Source of the DNA: Vibrio sp. S17_S38
GTDB taxonomy: Bacteria; Pseudomonadota; Gammaproteobacteria; Enterobacterales; Vibrionaceae
Assembly (NCBI RefSeq): GCF_014694375.1
Contig: NZ_JAAUWW010000006.1
Coordinates: 1 to 64,000, forward strand
DNA: 64,000 nucleotides
Direction of reading: 5' to 3'
Shown here in pieces: positions 27,396 to 36,105 of this stretch. Made by a program: the position numbers and the translations under genes. Positions within the stretch are counted from its first letter, which is position 1; every line of letters begins with the position of its first letter. The notes beneath the pieces were generated by a model that worked only from the letters and a program-made list of their open reading frames with translations, was not told the DNA's origin and made no database searches.

Positions 27396-28385
27396 TCACT
27401 CCATCACTAACGTAGCGGTTAAACTCATACGACTAGCCTGCAAGCCAGAACCCGAAAAACTCGCCCGATCAATACTGTAATTACCACGGATCACCGCATC
27501 AAAAGACGCATCCAAAATCAACACACCTTCAGCAAACGCATTCGGATCAATTGGCGCTTCTACGCTAATCTTTCGCCCTTCACGGTTAATTTTTCGTAAT
27601 TCTGCCGCACATGCTTGAATCGCATCTTGTTTCGTATTCTTGTCCTTTGCCAATCGTTTAAACGGCTCAGAACCTTTTTCAACCTCCAAGCGTTGTCCGT
27701 TCACCGTCGTTGAATAAAACGCCTTCACACCATTAAACTCATTACTGCCATCAAGTGATCCACTCACATTCACAAACGAAGCATTGCTAGGACTGTTATC
27801 TTTAGGAAGTGACAGCGTAATGGTTTCAATCTCTGCACCACTGGCAGACTTAGCCTGTCCTTTCGGCACAAACACAAACTTATCCCCCACAGGTTTCGCC
27901 ACCGCATCATAATCTTTCGCCAATCGATTCAAAAAAGCCGAGGTACTTTCCTCAGTGCGATCGGTATGCTCGATTTGAATATTTTGTAATGCAGGATGCA
28001 CAAAAATCTCAAAGCCGGTTGGCGTAGCCTCTTGTACTATTTGATTTAGCGAACATTGGTCCCAACTAGACGATTTACGAGCACGAAACTCTTTATCTTT
28101 CACGGAAAGCGGTGCTGCCGTCATCACAATCGTGATCTCCTTTGGGTATACCGAAAACTTTCGTTGTGAAATAGAAAAACGGCCACGTTCGACATTACCC
28201 AAGTACACCAGGTAAAACTCCCCCTTGGGTGGTAAACCGCCAACATCATCAGAAGAAAGAGTAATGGTTAACGAATCGCCCTTTACCCCTTCCGAATCTT
28301 CCAAATTGAACGACTTCAACCGCGCCATCATCAAATCACTATTTTTACCTTGTAAACGAATATTCATTACACTCTCGCTTTTCAA
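27396..28385 (-). CDS. D: Phage tail protein D (P2 gpD-like baseplate hub)
   Basis: A 329-residue protein of the phage late control D/hub family. It has an N-terminal beta barrel region (LVYLGNVERGRFSISQRK), the signature STSAFLNRLAKDYDAVAKPVGDKFVFVP region in the middle, and a C-terminal GNYSIDRASFSGSGLQASRMSL. In P2-like tails the trimeric hub sits beneath the tube and connects it to the spike. It follows genes U and X in the usual order. Confidence 0.85.
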   Translation of the reverse strand: MKSESVMNIRLQGKNSDLMMARLKSFNLEDSEGVKGDSLTITLSSDDVGGLPPKGEFYLVYLGNVERGRFSISQRKFSVYPKEITIVMTAAPLSVKDKEFRARKSSSWDQCSLNQIVQEATPTGFEIFVHPALQNIQIEHTDRTEESTSAFLNRLAKDYDAVAKPVGDKFVFVPKGQAKSASGAEIETITLSLPKDNSPSNASFVNVSGSLDGSNEFNGVKAFYSTTVNGQRLEVEKGSEPFKRLAKDKNTKQDAIQACAAELRKINREGRKISVEAPIDPNAFAEGVLILDASFDAVIRGNYSIDRASFSGSGLQASRMSLTATLVME

Positions 28386-28397
28386 TATCTAAATCCA

Positions 28398-28604
28398 TTA
28401 ATCCCATGAACGAGTGACCGTTTTAACATCATCTGTCGCCACAGGAACAGGCACAAAAACAATGGTCGTTTGCAAAAAAAAATCCCCACGAACGTGAGGA
28501 TTCAATTCATAAAAAGAGGCAGTGAGTAAATCATCATCCTGCCCCGTCTGTTTAAAGAGAAAGTCTAAAATCAACTCTCCTTCTTGTGCTTCAACTTTCG
28601 CCAC
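28398..28604 (-). CDS. X: Tail protein X (LysM-like)
   Basis: A 68-residue protein of the P2 gpX family (DLLTASFYELNPHVR, then TTIVFVPVP), resembling a LysM-type fold. It is a small hub-associated tail protein between U and D. It overlaps the end of U by 14 bases. Confidence 0.75.
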   Translation of the reverse strand: MAKVEAQEGELILDFLFKQTGQDDDLLTASFYELNPHVRGDFFLQTTIVFVPVPVATDDVKTVTRSWD

Positions 28605-28971
28605 GGAATTCCTCCAAACTCAGGTCTAGGTTCGTCACCATCGACTTACCGTTATTCACAAAATACGAACGCTTTTCACTAATGGATTTAATCGTCCAAC
28701 GGCCAAAGTTACGCCCTTGGCCATCACTCATTTGCTGTGGAACATCAATCATCTTGCGCAGCTCATCCACATTATTAAACGCCGTATCTCGAAACCACTT
28801 AGCCGAAATAGAAATAGAATCTAATGGCCGCCCGACCTTTTCAGATCGAGCAGAACCAATCAAACCCACCTCAGACCAAGTACCAGAGCTTTGCCGATTC
28901 ATACTAGTGATCGGCGTTTCATTACCAACCGAAAACACCTTATCGCCAATCGCAATATGCCGCATACCCAA
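28591..28971 (-). CDS. U: Tail protein U (P2 gpU-like)
   Basis: A 126-residue protein matching the P2 gpU family by size, position after the tape measure gene, and sequence (GRWTIKSISEKRSYFVNNG). gpU-type proteins take part in tail completion in contractile-tailed phages. Confidence 0.75.
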   Translation of the reverse strand: MGMRHIAIGDKVFSVGNETPITSMNRQSSGTWSEVGLIGSARSEKVGRPLDSISISAKWFRDTAFNNVDELRKMIDVPQQMSDGQGRNFGRWTIKSISEKRSYFVNNGKSMVTNLDLSLEEFRGES

Positions 28972-28989
28972 CTCCTCATTAATGATCGA

Positions 28990-31677
28990 CTAACTTCTAT
29001 CAATACCGGCATAACTAAACTGAGTCGTCATCGTATTGCCGCCAGTTAAGTAGGCGTACTGGTCATTCATTTGATTGATAGCCTCGGCTGCGACTGCTTT
29101 AGCATCTTGGCCAGGCAAAGCATTTACCGTAATATTTGGTGCAAAATGTACTGGCTTTAAGCGTTCTTCTTTCTCAGCTTGAACCTTAGCGATCTTCTCT
29201 GCAGTCACATCAGGCGAATCTAGCTTATTACCAAACCAACCACCCAGAGCTTCACCGCCCATACCTCCAACGACTGAACCAATAATGCCACCAATAGCAG
29301 TACCAATAATGGGAACTACCGAACCAATCGCCGCACCTGCAGCCGCACCTGCCATCGAACCACCTAAACTGCCAGCATTAGAACCCACATCTTTCATATT
29401 GCCTGCTTGAACCGCATCGGCAATACCAACAAGGTTCATTGCCATACCAATAGGCCGTAGCACTTTGGCTAACCCTACCTTTCCGGCATTCATCGCTAAA
29501 TCACCACCAATATCAATGGCATCAGCCGCTAATGAAGGCATCGGCGCAACGGCAATGCCACCGCCAACCAGACTCATTAACCCGGTTTTCAAACCGCGCG
29601 AACCACGCATACGGGATAACCCAGAACGCAGTTTCCCACCTATACCACGAGAGCGAGACGAACGACGACGGCTAGATTTTCCACCATAACTACCGCCATT
29701 TCGACTTGCTCGCCCAAGATTTTCACTCATTACTGTATTAAGTCGGCTCCACTGTTTCGCGGTATAAGCCGCAATATTGCCGCTTTCTTTAGTCTCACGG
29801 TTTAAGCCTTTACGGAATAAGCGCGTTTTATCAACCGAATTACCAAAAACCAGTGATGCCGCTTTACCTGCTAAAAGTGCCCCTTTAATTCCGATAACTG
29901 CAGCTGTACCTAGGGTTAAGACAGATGTTAATCCTTTATTCGCTTCGGCCAACCCTGTAACCCAATCAACGAGTTCACCTAATGGCTTTAATACCCAATT
30001 TAAAGCAGGTAATAACGAGTCACCAATAACCATGCTCAAGTTGGCTAGTTTATTCGTGAACCGGCTAACATTGTTTTCAGTTGTCGCTAGCTTGGTTTGA
30101 TACTCCTTATTAATCGAATCTGCATTCGCTTGCTGCCCTTTATTCGCTAACTCTAACGCCTCTGTATAATTCTTTGTGTTGCCAGCCAACGCAGCAACCG
30201 CACCTTTTACTTCTTCACCGAATATCTGAGAAATCAAAGCACTTTGCTTTTCTAATGGCGCAGCTTTAATCGCATCCAAGACTTTGATTAATGAACCCGA
30301 AGCATCACGTTGCATATCAAAAGCAAGCTGATCCGCACCAAAACCAATTTGTGCCAACGCATTTTGCTGTATTTTGGAACCTGCCGATCCCATTGTTAAT
30401 CGGCCTGATATATTTTTTACTGCCGTTGCTGCTCGTTCACGCTCTAAACCAGCTGCGAGTAATGAGGCCGAAAGCGCAGCTGCTTCATTAATTTTGAAAC
30501 CACCCGATTGAGCTGTTGCTCCTTGTCGCGCCATAACATCAGCAATATCAGCAGCTGTAGCATTCATATTGTTATCAAGTAAGTTTGCTAGACCAGCTAA
30601 GTTCATCGCACCCTTTTGATCTAATCCCATAGAAGCTTTAAACGTTGCTAGTGTTTTCCCTGCATCTCCGGCATCCATATCAAAAGCAACTGCCATTTTA
30701 GCTGTGTCTTTTACATAGGACTTCAGCTCATCAAAATCTTGAATCCCACTACGGCCACCTGCCGCCAACATCGCATTAATTTCTTCTGCACTCATCGGAG
30801 TTTCGGTTGATTGCTTTCGTGACCACGACTTCAAAGCAGAAGCCTGCTCCGGTGACATATTCACAACTTTACTTACATCAGCAAACGAACTTTCATTTTT
30901 CATTGCCATGTAAGCCGCGCCACCCAGAGGAGCCGCCGCCATAGCTAAACTGGTCGCTTGACCACCAATCACACTCAATTTCGCATTACGGTTATCAATA
31001 CGAGATTGAATCGAGTTCATCTCTTTTAAGCGTGCATTCTGTTTCGCAATAGAAGCATTGCTTTGATCGGTTTGACGCTCTAAACGCTTTTGCTCATCAC
31101 CAAGGTTGTGTGTACTGATCCCTGCTTCGCGAAGGTTTCGTTTTAAGCTGACAAGACTCCGTCTATGTGTAATTTGCTGATTTTCAAATTTTTCAACTTC
31201 TTTTCGAGCACCGTTATGAGCTGCTCTAAACTCATCTACTTTTTGCCGACTTTCAATCAACTCATCTTGAACTGACTTCATTCTCTGTTCTGAAGTAGCC
31301 AGCTTTTTATTCAACTCATTAAGACCATCTGCACTCGTATTTTTCAATTGCTTATTAAGTGAGTTAACCTCTCTTTGAGCTTTACGTTGCTCTAAATTTA
31401 AATCAGATGTTTTTTTTCTTTGTTCTTCGAGTTGAGCGCCTAACTCTTGATAGTTTGCTTTTGCTTTATTTAATCGTAATGCCGATTTATCAAGGCTTTT
31501 ATTTACCCGATTATAGCTTTCAACATTAGATAATTGTTTTTGAACTGATTTAACAGCGTCGCCTTGCTCCTGCAGTGACTTCGTTAAACGCTCAGTTGCC
31601 GAAGTAGTAGAAAGAATATCTTTCGTGCCTTTGGTCACCGTTTCGAGCGAGAAAACAATCTTTTCATTTTGGCTCAT
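28990..31677 (-). CDS. T: Tail tape measure protein
   Basis: An 895-residue protein. The N-terminal 230 residues form a long coiled coil rich in Lys/Glu/Gln. A phage-TMP core then starts at about 250 (FADVSKVVNMSPEQASAL; MARQGATAQSGGFKINEAA), followed by hydrophobic segments (about 575-620 and 720-840, the latter Gly/Ala-rich). It sets tail length and may pass through the host membrane. The start two bases after the E' stop confirms the tail operon order E-E'-T. Confidence 0.9.
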   Translation of the reverse strand: MSQNEKIVFSLETVTKGTKDILSTTSATERLTKSLQEQGDAVKSVQKQLSNVESYNRVNKSLDKSALRLNKAKANYQELGAQLEEQRKKTSDLNLEQRKAQREVNSLNKQLKNTSADGLNELNKKLATSEQRMKSVQDELIESRQKVDEFRAAHNGARKEVEKFENQQITHRRSLVSLKRNLREAGISTHNLGDEQKRLERQTDQSNASIAKQNARLKEMNSIQSRIDNRNAKLSVIGGQATSLAMAAAPLGGAAYMAMKNESSFADVSKVVNMSPEQASALKSWSRKQSTETPMSAEEINAMLAAGGRSGIQDFDELKSYVKDTAKMAVAFDMDAGDAGKTLATFKASMGLDQKGAMNLAGLANLLDNNMNATAADIADVMARQGATAQSGGFKINEAAALSASLLAAGLERERAATAVKNISGRLTMGSAGSKIQQNALAQIGFGADQLAFDMQRDASGSLIKVLDAIKAAPLEKQSALISQIFGEEVKGAVAALAGNTKNYTEALELANKGQQANADSINKEYQTKLATTENNVSRFTNKLANLSMVIGDSLLPALNWVLKPLGELVDWVTGLAEANKGLTSVLTLGTAAVIGIKGALLAGKAASLVFGNSVDKTRLFRKGLNRETKESGNIAAYTAKQWSRLNTVMSENLGRASRNGGSYGGKSSRRRSSRSRGIGGKLRSGLSRMRGSRGLKTGLMSLVGGGIAVAPMPSLAADAIDIGGDLAMNAGKVGLAKVLRPIGMAMNLVGIADAVQAGNMKDVGSNAGSLGGSMAGAAAGAAIGSVVPIIGTAIGGIIGSVVGGMGGEALGGWFGNKLDSPDVTAEKIAKVQAEKEERLKPVHFAPNITVNALPGQDAKAVAAEAINQMNDQYAYLTGGNTMTTQFSYAGIDRS

Positions 31678-31678
31678 A

Positions 31679-32373
31679 TTATCGACCGCCTTGCTTTACA
31701 CCTAACTTATCTAAAATCATCTGGTACCGACGCAACGCCGCATCTTGAAGCCACTTGCGGATCTCATTTTCTGAGGTATTACGATGCATCGGGATTAAAT
31801 CAATTAGGCTCTGAACGTCATCGGGCGAAAGTAATCCCCCGATTGTAGAAAAAAATCACCGACTCTCGGCTTCAAAGTTAAGTAGTCATTGATTGAAAGT
31901 AATGCCATGTCTTGATGCTCTAAACCACACACAACTTTGAACATGTAATCTTCACGTTCCTGGTCATCGGTGATCTCAGCGAGCAATTCAGAAGAGGCAA
32001 CATTCGGCACAGAAAAGCGGATGGTTTTAATCTCTTCACTCACTTCATTGGTGAAGGGAAATAGCAATTCAAACGACCAGTCTTTCACTTCTAATGGCGT
32101 GCCTTTTAACTCATCTGCAGGCGTTAAAATATAAGTTTGAGCCTCAGAGGCTAACGTATTGAAATCAGGCGCACTCAATGAATTAAATTCCGATTCGGTA
32201 ATATCAGTACAGGCTTGAATGAGTGCCTTACGTTGTTGAAATGCTTGCTTGGCAGAAAGCTCTACAACATTAATGTGTGGCAACTCGCGAAACTGTTTCA
32301 CTGAAATGGTATTGATGGTCATTTCGTTGCTTTCATTGCGCTTAAAGAATGGCAATTTGATTACTTTGCTCAT
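31679..32373 (-). CDS. Tail assembly chaperone E-E' fusion made by programmed -1 frameshift
   Basis: Frame E ends at 31804. Shortly before its stop the minus strand reads GAT TTT TTT CTA, with a T_TTT_TTT slippery heptamer at 31849-31855. Slipping back one base continues as STIGGLLSPDDVQSLIDLIP... and ends LDKLGVKQGGR at 31679, two bases before the tape measure start. This gives about 55 extra residues with the Trp and charged helix typical of E'. P2 uses a T-run slippery site for the same purpose. The heptamer and open frame are seen directly; the frameshift itself is inferred. Confidence 0.8.
31804..32373 (-). CDS. E: Tail assembly chaperone E
   Basis: A 189-residue protein of the gpE-type chaperone family (E/E41/E14 group), longer than P2 gpE. 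It follows the tube gene and precedes the tape measure gene. It bears the slippery site for E-E' synthesis near its 3' end. It prevents premature tube polymerisation and loads the tape measure protein. Confidence 0.75.
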   Translation of the reverse strand: MSKVIKLPFFKRNESNEMTINTISVKQFRELPHINVVELSAKQAFQQRKALIQACTDITESEFNSLSAPDFNTLASEAQTYILTPADELKGTPLEVKDWSFELLFPFTNEVSEEIKTIRFSVPNVASSELLAEITDDQEREDYMFKVVCGLEHQDMALLSINDYLTLKPRVGDFFLQSGDYFRPMTFRA

Positions 32374-32408
32374 GGTGTTTCCTATTAAAAAATTAAAATG
32401 GCAGGCAT

Positions 32409-32444
32409 AAAAAAGCGCCCTTACTTCCGAAGAAATAAGAGCGC
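32409..32444 (-). terminator. Strong intra-operon terminator with UUCG loop between tube and chaperone genes
   Basis: On the minus strand a stem of about 13 bp (GCGCTCTTA / TAAGGGCGC, continuing TTTC / GAAG with G-T pairs) closes on a TTCG tetraloop and is followed by six T. It would lower transcription of E, T, U, X, D relative to sheath and tube. Confidence 0.75.
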
Positions 32445-32463
32445 GAATAGGTATTGAACGGGG

Positions 32464-32940
32464 TTACATATCCGTCTGGTCAAACCCACCAATAGTAGTT
32501 TTGCCAGTGCGGGTATCGATATCGTAGTTCAGCACACCGTTGTCGATTTCTTTGAACGCTTTGGCGGTACCTTCAATCGTACACACAGGCTTTTCGCCCA
32601 TCTTCACTGTGTCTTGCTTAATCGATTTAATGATCCCACCCATGGTGTAATTCACCACATAAGGCACACCATCTTGGTTTTTGCCACGTTCAGTGACGTT
32701 CACCATGGCATCGCCAGAAAGGAACTTACCGAGCACCGGCATTAACATGTAACGCTCAGCTTGAACTTTAAGCGACCAGGTTAATGCCTCGTAACCCACG
32801 ATATCTTCGGAGGCGACAAACTGCCCTTCGTTGGTATCGGTTTTGGCGTTCACTTCTGGTGGGGTAAATTCCACAATCTCATTGGCCAACGGAACGCCGC
32901 CAACCAATGAACTCAATCGTAGTCGAATTCGTTTAGCCAT
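32464..32940 (-). CDS. FII: Major tail tube protein (FII)
   Basis: A 158-residue protein of the P2 gpFII family, beginning MAKRIRLRLSSLVGGVPLAN and containing TWSLKVQAERY and NYTMGGIIKSIKQDTVKMGE. It forms the inner tube of the contractile tail. It overlaps the sheath gene by eight bases, fitting co-translation of the two main tail components. Confidence 0.85.
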   Translation of the reverse strand: MAKRIRLRLSSLVGGVPLANEIVEFTPPEVNAKTDTNEGQFVASEDIVGYEALTWSLKVQAERYMLMPVLGKFLSGDAMVNVTERGKNQDGVPYVVNYTMGGIIKSIKQDTVKMGEKPVCTIEGTAKAFKEIDNGVLNYDIDTRTGKTTIGGFDQTDM

Positions 32941-34111
32941 TGACTGTCTCCTCTAGCCAAGCTTCAATCATGCCGTCATTCACCGACAGCTCGTAAACCA
33001 TGTGTTCGTTCGGGCTATAACGGCCATAATCCACACACAAATACCAACGACCGGATTTATAGTTCTCCAGGTTGTTTTTATCTGGGTGCAAATAAGCGTT
33101 AAAATTAGGCACAACACCATCAGCAACCAATGATTGGCCCCACATGTTCAAGCTATCGACCACTTGATTCATAAAGTCTTCCGTTAAGTTCTCGCCCATG
33201 TACGGCTGAGAGGTTTCTTCCAACTTACGCGCCAGTAAATCTTCTAGGCCAACATGCGAGATAAAACGGCCAGTGTTGGTACGGTTGCCAATAATCGAAT
33301 AACCGCCCATACGAGTGTGAGCAATCGTCGCCACGCCATACTTGTTCAAAAAGTTGGCTTGCGTGGTGGCATCATTGATTTTGTAGCTCACATTGCGCGA
33401 GGTGTATAAACAGCTCACACCTTGGTTTTGTGGGGATTCATAACCTTCAACCGACGCCATCGCTGCAATCATCGCAATTGAGGCAGGCATGGTGATCTCA
33501 AGCCCATCGTATTTAGTGATAAACCAAGGGTCGATAATCGTTAGTTTATCTTCGCCCGTGCCTTCACTGCCAAAGCTTGATGCAAATTCCGCTGCTTCCA
33601 TGTCATTAGTGTTTGGACCATCTAAAACCGGACGACTACGAATATCACGACCAACAGCGGCAAGTGCTTGACCAATTGATACAGAACTAAAGCCCGGACA
33701 ACCGAAAATCGTGGGCGTTTCCGGGCAACCTTTAATCGCTTTAATTCCGGTTAATGCGCCCGTATCCGCATCCACATCACCAATCACATTGGTTTCCGTT
33801 TCGTTTTCATCTGCGCCTTCTTCCACAACGATAACGTAAACCGGACAGCTTACTTTCTCGTACAAGTAGCGATATAGATAAGGCAAAGTACCTTGACGAT
33901 CGCCCACACTATCAAGCATCAACATGCCATTGGTGTAGTTAAATAAACGAGTTGGCTCATTAAGTGGTAACAACGAATCATCACGATCCGGTGCGGTACC
34001 CACAATACAAACAATTTGATCGGCCAATGGCCCCATCGACGGTGGCGGCTCAATAGTATCGACTTCTGCACCGTTCAGTACGAAATCATTAATCGGTGTT
34101 AGCTCAGCCAT
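32933..34111 (-). CDS. FI: Tail sheath protein (FI)
   Basis: A 392-residue contractile sheath protein with the family landmarks VCIVGTAPDRDDS, YESPQNQGVS and a C-terminal domain starting about SQPYMGENLTEDFMNQVVDSLN. The presence of a sheath gene shows a myovirus-type tail. It overlaps the small upstream gene by eight bases. Confidence 0.88.
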   Translation of the reverse strand: MAELTPINDFVLNGAEVDTIEPPPSMGPLADQIVCIVGTAPDRDDSLLPLNEPTRLFNYTNGMLMLDSVGDRQGTLPYLYRYLYEKVSCPVYVIVVEEGADENETETNVIGDVDADTGALTGIKAIKGCPETPTIFGCPGFSSVSIGQALAAVGRDIRSRPVLDGPNTNDMEAAEFASSFGSEGTGEDKLTIIDPWFITKYDGLEITMPASIAMIAAMASVEGYESPQNQGVSCLYTSRNVSYKINDATTQANFLNKYGVATIAHTRMGGYSIIGNRTNTGRFISHVGLEDLLARKLEETSQPYMGENLTEDFMNQVVDSLNMWGQSLVADGVVPNFNAYLHPDKNNLENYKSGRWYLCVDYGRYSPNEHMVYELSVNDGMIEAWLEETVNG

Positions 34112-34316
34112 TCTTCACCTCTTTCTTAGTTTGGGTTGTTGTAACCTTTGCGGCAGTGGTTACACGGGGGCCAATCTTGCCAGAACGCAATAAGAACGTC
34201 GTTTGGCGTGGCGCAAGTTTGATCGTTTTATCTTCCACTTTCCACCAACGACCGCTATGTCGAAATGGCTTCAAGATCGGATAGTCATAAACGACAAGTG
34301 GAGCTCGTTTAGTCAT
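34104..34316 (-). CDS. Small hypothetical protein before the sheath gene
   Basis: A 70-residue basic protein overlapping the sheath start. It starts MTKRAPLVVYDYPILKPF and has KVEDKTIKLAPRQTTFLLRSG. The position is that of the small DUF2635-like proteins preceding sheath genes in other contractile-tailed phages, but similarity is too weak to assign. The tight overlap supports translation. Confidence 0.5.
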   Translation of the reverse strand: MTKRAPLVVYDYPILKPFRHSGRWWKVEDKTIKLAPRQTTFLLRSGKIGPRVTTAAKVTTTQTKKEVKNG

Positions 34317-34367
34317 AAATCACCTGTTTGGTTAGGCTTGTTAATAAGGTTGGTGTGGAATATGGAC

Positions 34368-34394
34368 ACAAAAAAGCCAGCGCTTGGCTGGCTT
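34368..34394 (-). terminator. Terminator between the acyltransferase and sheath operons
   Basis: Minus strand AAGCCAGC-CAAGC-GCTGGCTT followed by six to seven T. It separates the fibre/acyltransferase block from the FI operon, matching the separate FI-D operon of P2. Confidence 0.8.
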
Positions 34395-34435
34395 ATAATG
34401 TAAACATCAAGATTATTCCTTGAACGAGGATATCG

Positions 34436-35465
34436 TTAGGTTGTTTTTTTATTTTTTAATATATATTTTAGTTTTTTATTATTCTCAACAAAGTGATAAC
34501 AAAAACAAGCCATACATAGATTTATCAAACCAAGTATACTCCAAGCTTGCCAAGTTGGTATATGTGCCAAAAGGTAGTTATATTTATCTACAAACATAAG
34601 TATCGGAAGTTGCATTAGATAAAATGAAAAACTAATCTTCCCCAAATAAACGAAAATTTTTGTTATTATATTCATGCTAAAACGGATTTCAGCTAAGAAA
34701 TAAACAATGTAGGCTGAACCCAATACAGTCACATAGTTATTCTTCATCCATCCTTGGTTATCGCTAGGTGATATGAGAACCAAACCCAAAATAGCCAATA
34801 AAAATAAAGTATTTTTAAAACACTTTATTCTACCACCTGATGTGAATATCACACCTAGCCCAACACCTATAACAAACTCCGGCAAACGATGAATTGGGCT
34901 AACATAATATCGAGGAAAGTCGGCACTATTTGTCAACAACAAAGATATTGGAATAATAAAGGAAGTTATTATATATGCTATAAAAATGTAAACTACAGGT
35001 TTCTTCTTAATAAAAGGTAAAACAAAAGGAAACACAAGATAGAAAAACATTTCAGTAGATATAGACCAAGAACCTCCAAAATTCCAAAAACTAAATGTTG
35101 ATGGTAACCATGATTGAGTGGAGGTAATAAAAAGCCATATAAATGTCACTACTTTAAATAGGTCATATTCAAGAATGAAAGGTATTGTAATTAACCCCAT
35201 AAACAAATAAGCAGGGTATATTCTAACAATCCTTGACATGTAATAATTTTCTTTAATCCCATCACGTGAAGCCCAAGCTAGAACAAAACCGGACAGAATA
35301 AAAAAAAAAGGTCATCCCTATCGCGCCATTTTTTATAATATCACTTAAAAATAGAGGCGCATTGGTGGGATATCTTAAATTACAATGGAATAAAAACACA
35401 TAAAATGCAGCAACAAACCTAAAGATTGTTAAACCATAAAGCTCTTTACTTTTAGCTGTTTCCAT
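34436..35465 (-). pseudogene. Acyltransferase-3 family O-acetyltransferase, off-frame by one T in a T10 tract
   Basis: The N-terminal part (from 35465, METAKSKELYGLTIFRFVAAF) reads to a TGA at 35262, and the C-terminal part is open to 34436. Between them the minus strand has ten T (35300-35309). Removing one T restores GMTFFFILSGFVLAWASRD, the canonical acyltransferase-3 motif, and one continuous frame of about 342 residues with some ten membrane segments; the span of 1030 bases is one more than a multiple of three. Such enzymes acetylate O-antigen or other surface sugars. Placed between tail fibre assembly and sheath genes, it is a lysogenic-conversion cargo gene. The homopolymer makes slipped-strand phase variation likely; a sequencing error is possible. 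Confidence 0.85.
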
Positions 35466-35547
35466 AACTTTTTCTACTCAATTTTTTGCCCCAGATAGTA
35501 CCTGAATAAAACCAACAATGTAATTGTTTTAACCTATGTAAAACTTG

Positions 35548-36105
35548 TCACTTTTTCTGAGGCCACGGGTTTTCAGAGCGAATTTTTAAATACAATGCTT
35601 TGGCTTGTTCTTCATAATCTTGTGCCTTTGCTTCGTCTTCTACTTTCCTCTCTTCACTGCAAAGCATTCTAATCATGGCGGCTTCATTGCGTAGTGCATC
35701 CACATTCAAGTAAAGCGAACGACGTGTGGCATCGACTTGCAGCACTTGCGCTTCGTATTGCGCCTGGTCGTTGGTTACCCATGTTTCATCCATCCATTCG
35801 TCATATTGGCTTGATGGTTTTAGTAACGTGTAATCATCAGTCACAAGAGACTCATCATCGAACTCTTTTGTTTCTTGAGTTTCTTTGTTGTAAGCCGTCA
35901 CTTGGATTTTCTTGTCTTTAACCACCCAACCACACGATTCACCCGACCAATAAGGCACATTGTCGTATTGGTCACGAAATGAATAGTATTGTTTTTCTGC
36001 ATCAAGCGCGGCATTAGGCAATGGTTTATCAGTGACTAATGGTCGTTGCAAATCGCTATTGATTTCACGAACTGGCGCACCTGTTTTAATATCAAATTGA
36101 ATCAT
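35548..36105 (-). CDS. Tail fibre assembly protein (G-like)
   Basis: A 185-residue protein: an N-terminal segment with PLVTDKPLPNAAL and YWSGESCGWVVKDKKI, then a helical C-terminus (VDATRRSLYLNVDALRNEAAMI). Position right after the fibre gene and the layout suit a tail fibre assembly chaperone. Its ATG overlaps the fibre stop. Confidence 0.65.
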   Translation of the reverse strand: MIQFDIKTGAPVREINSDLQRPLVTDKPLPNAALDAEKQYYSFRDQYDNVPYWSGESCGWVVKDKKIQVTAYNKETQETKEFDDESLVTDDYTLLKPSSQYDEWMDETWVTNDQAQYEAQVLQVDATRRSLYLNVDALRNEAAMIRMLCSEERKVEDEAKAQDYEEQAKALYLKIRSENPWPQKK

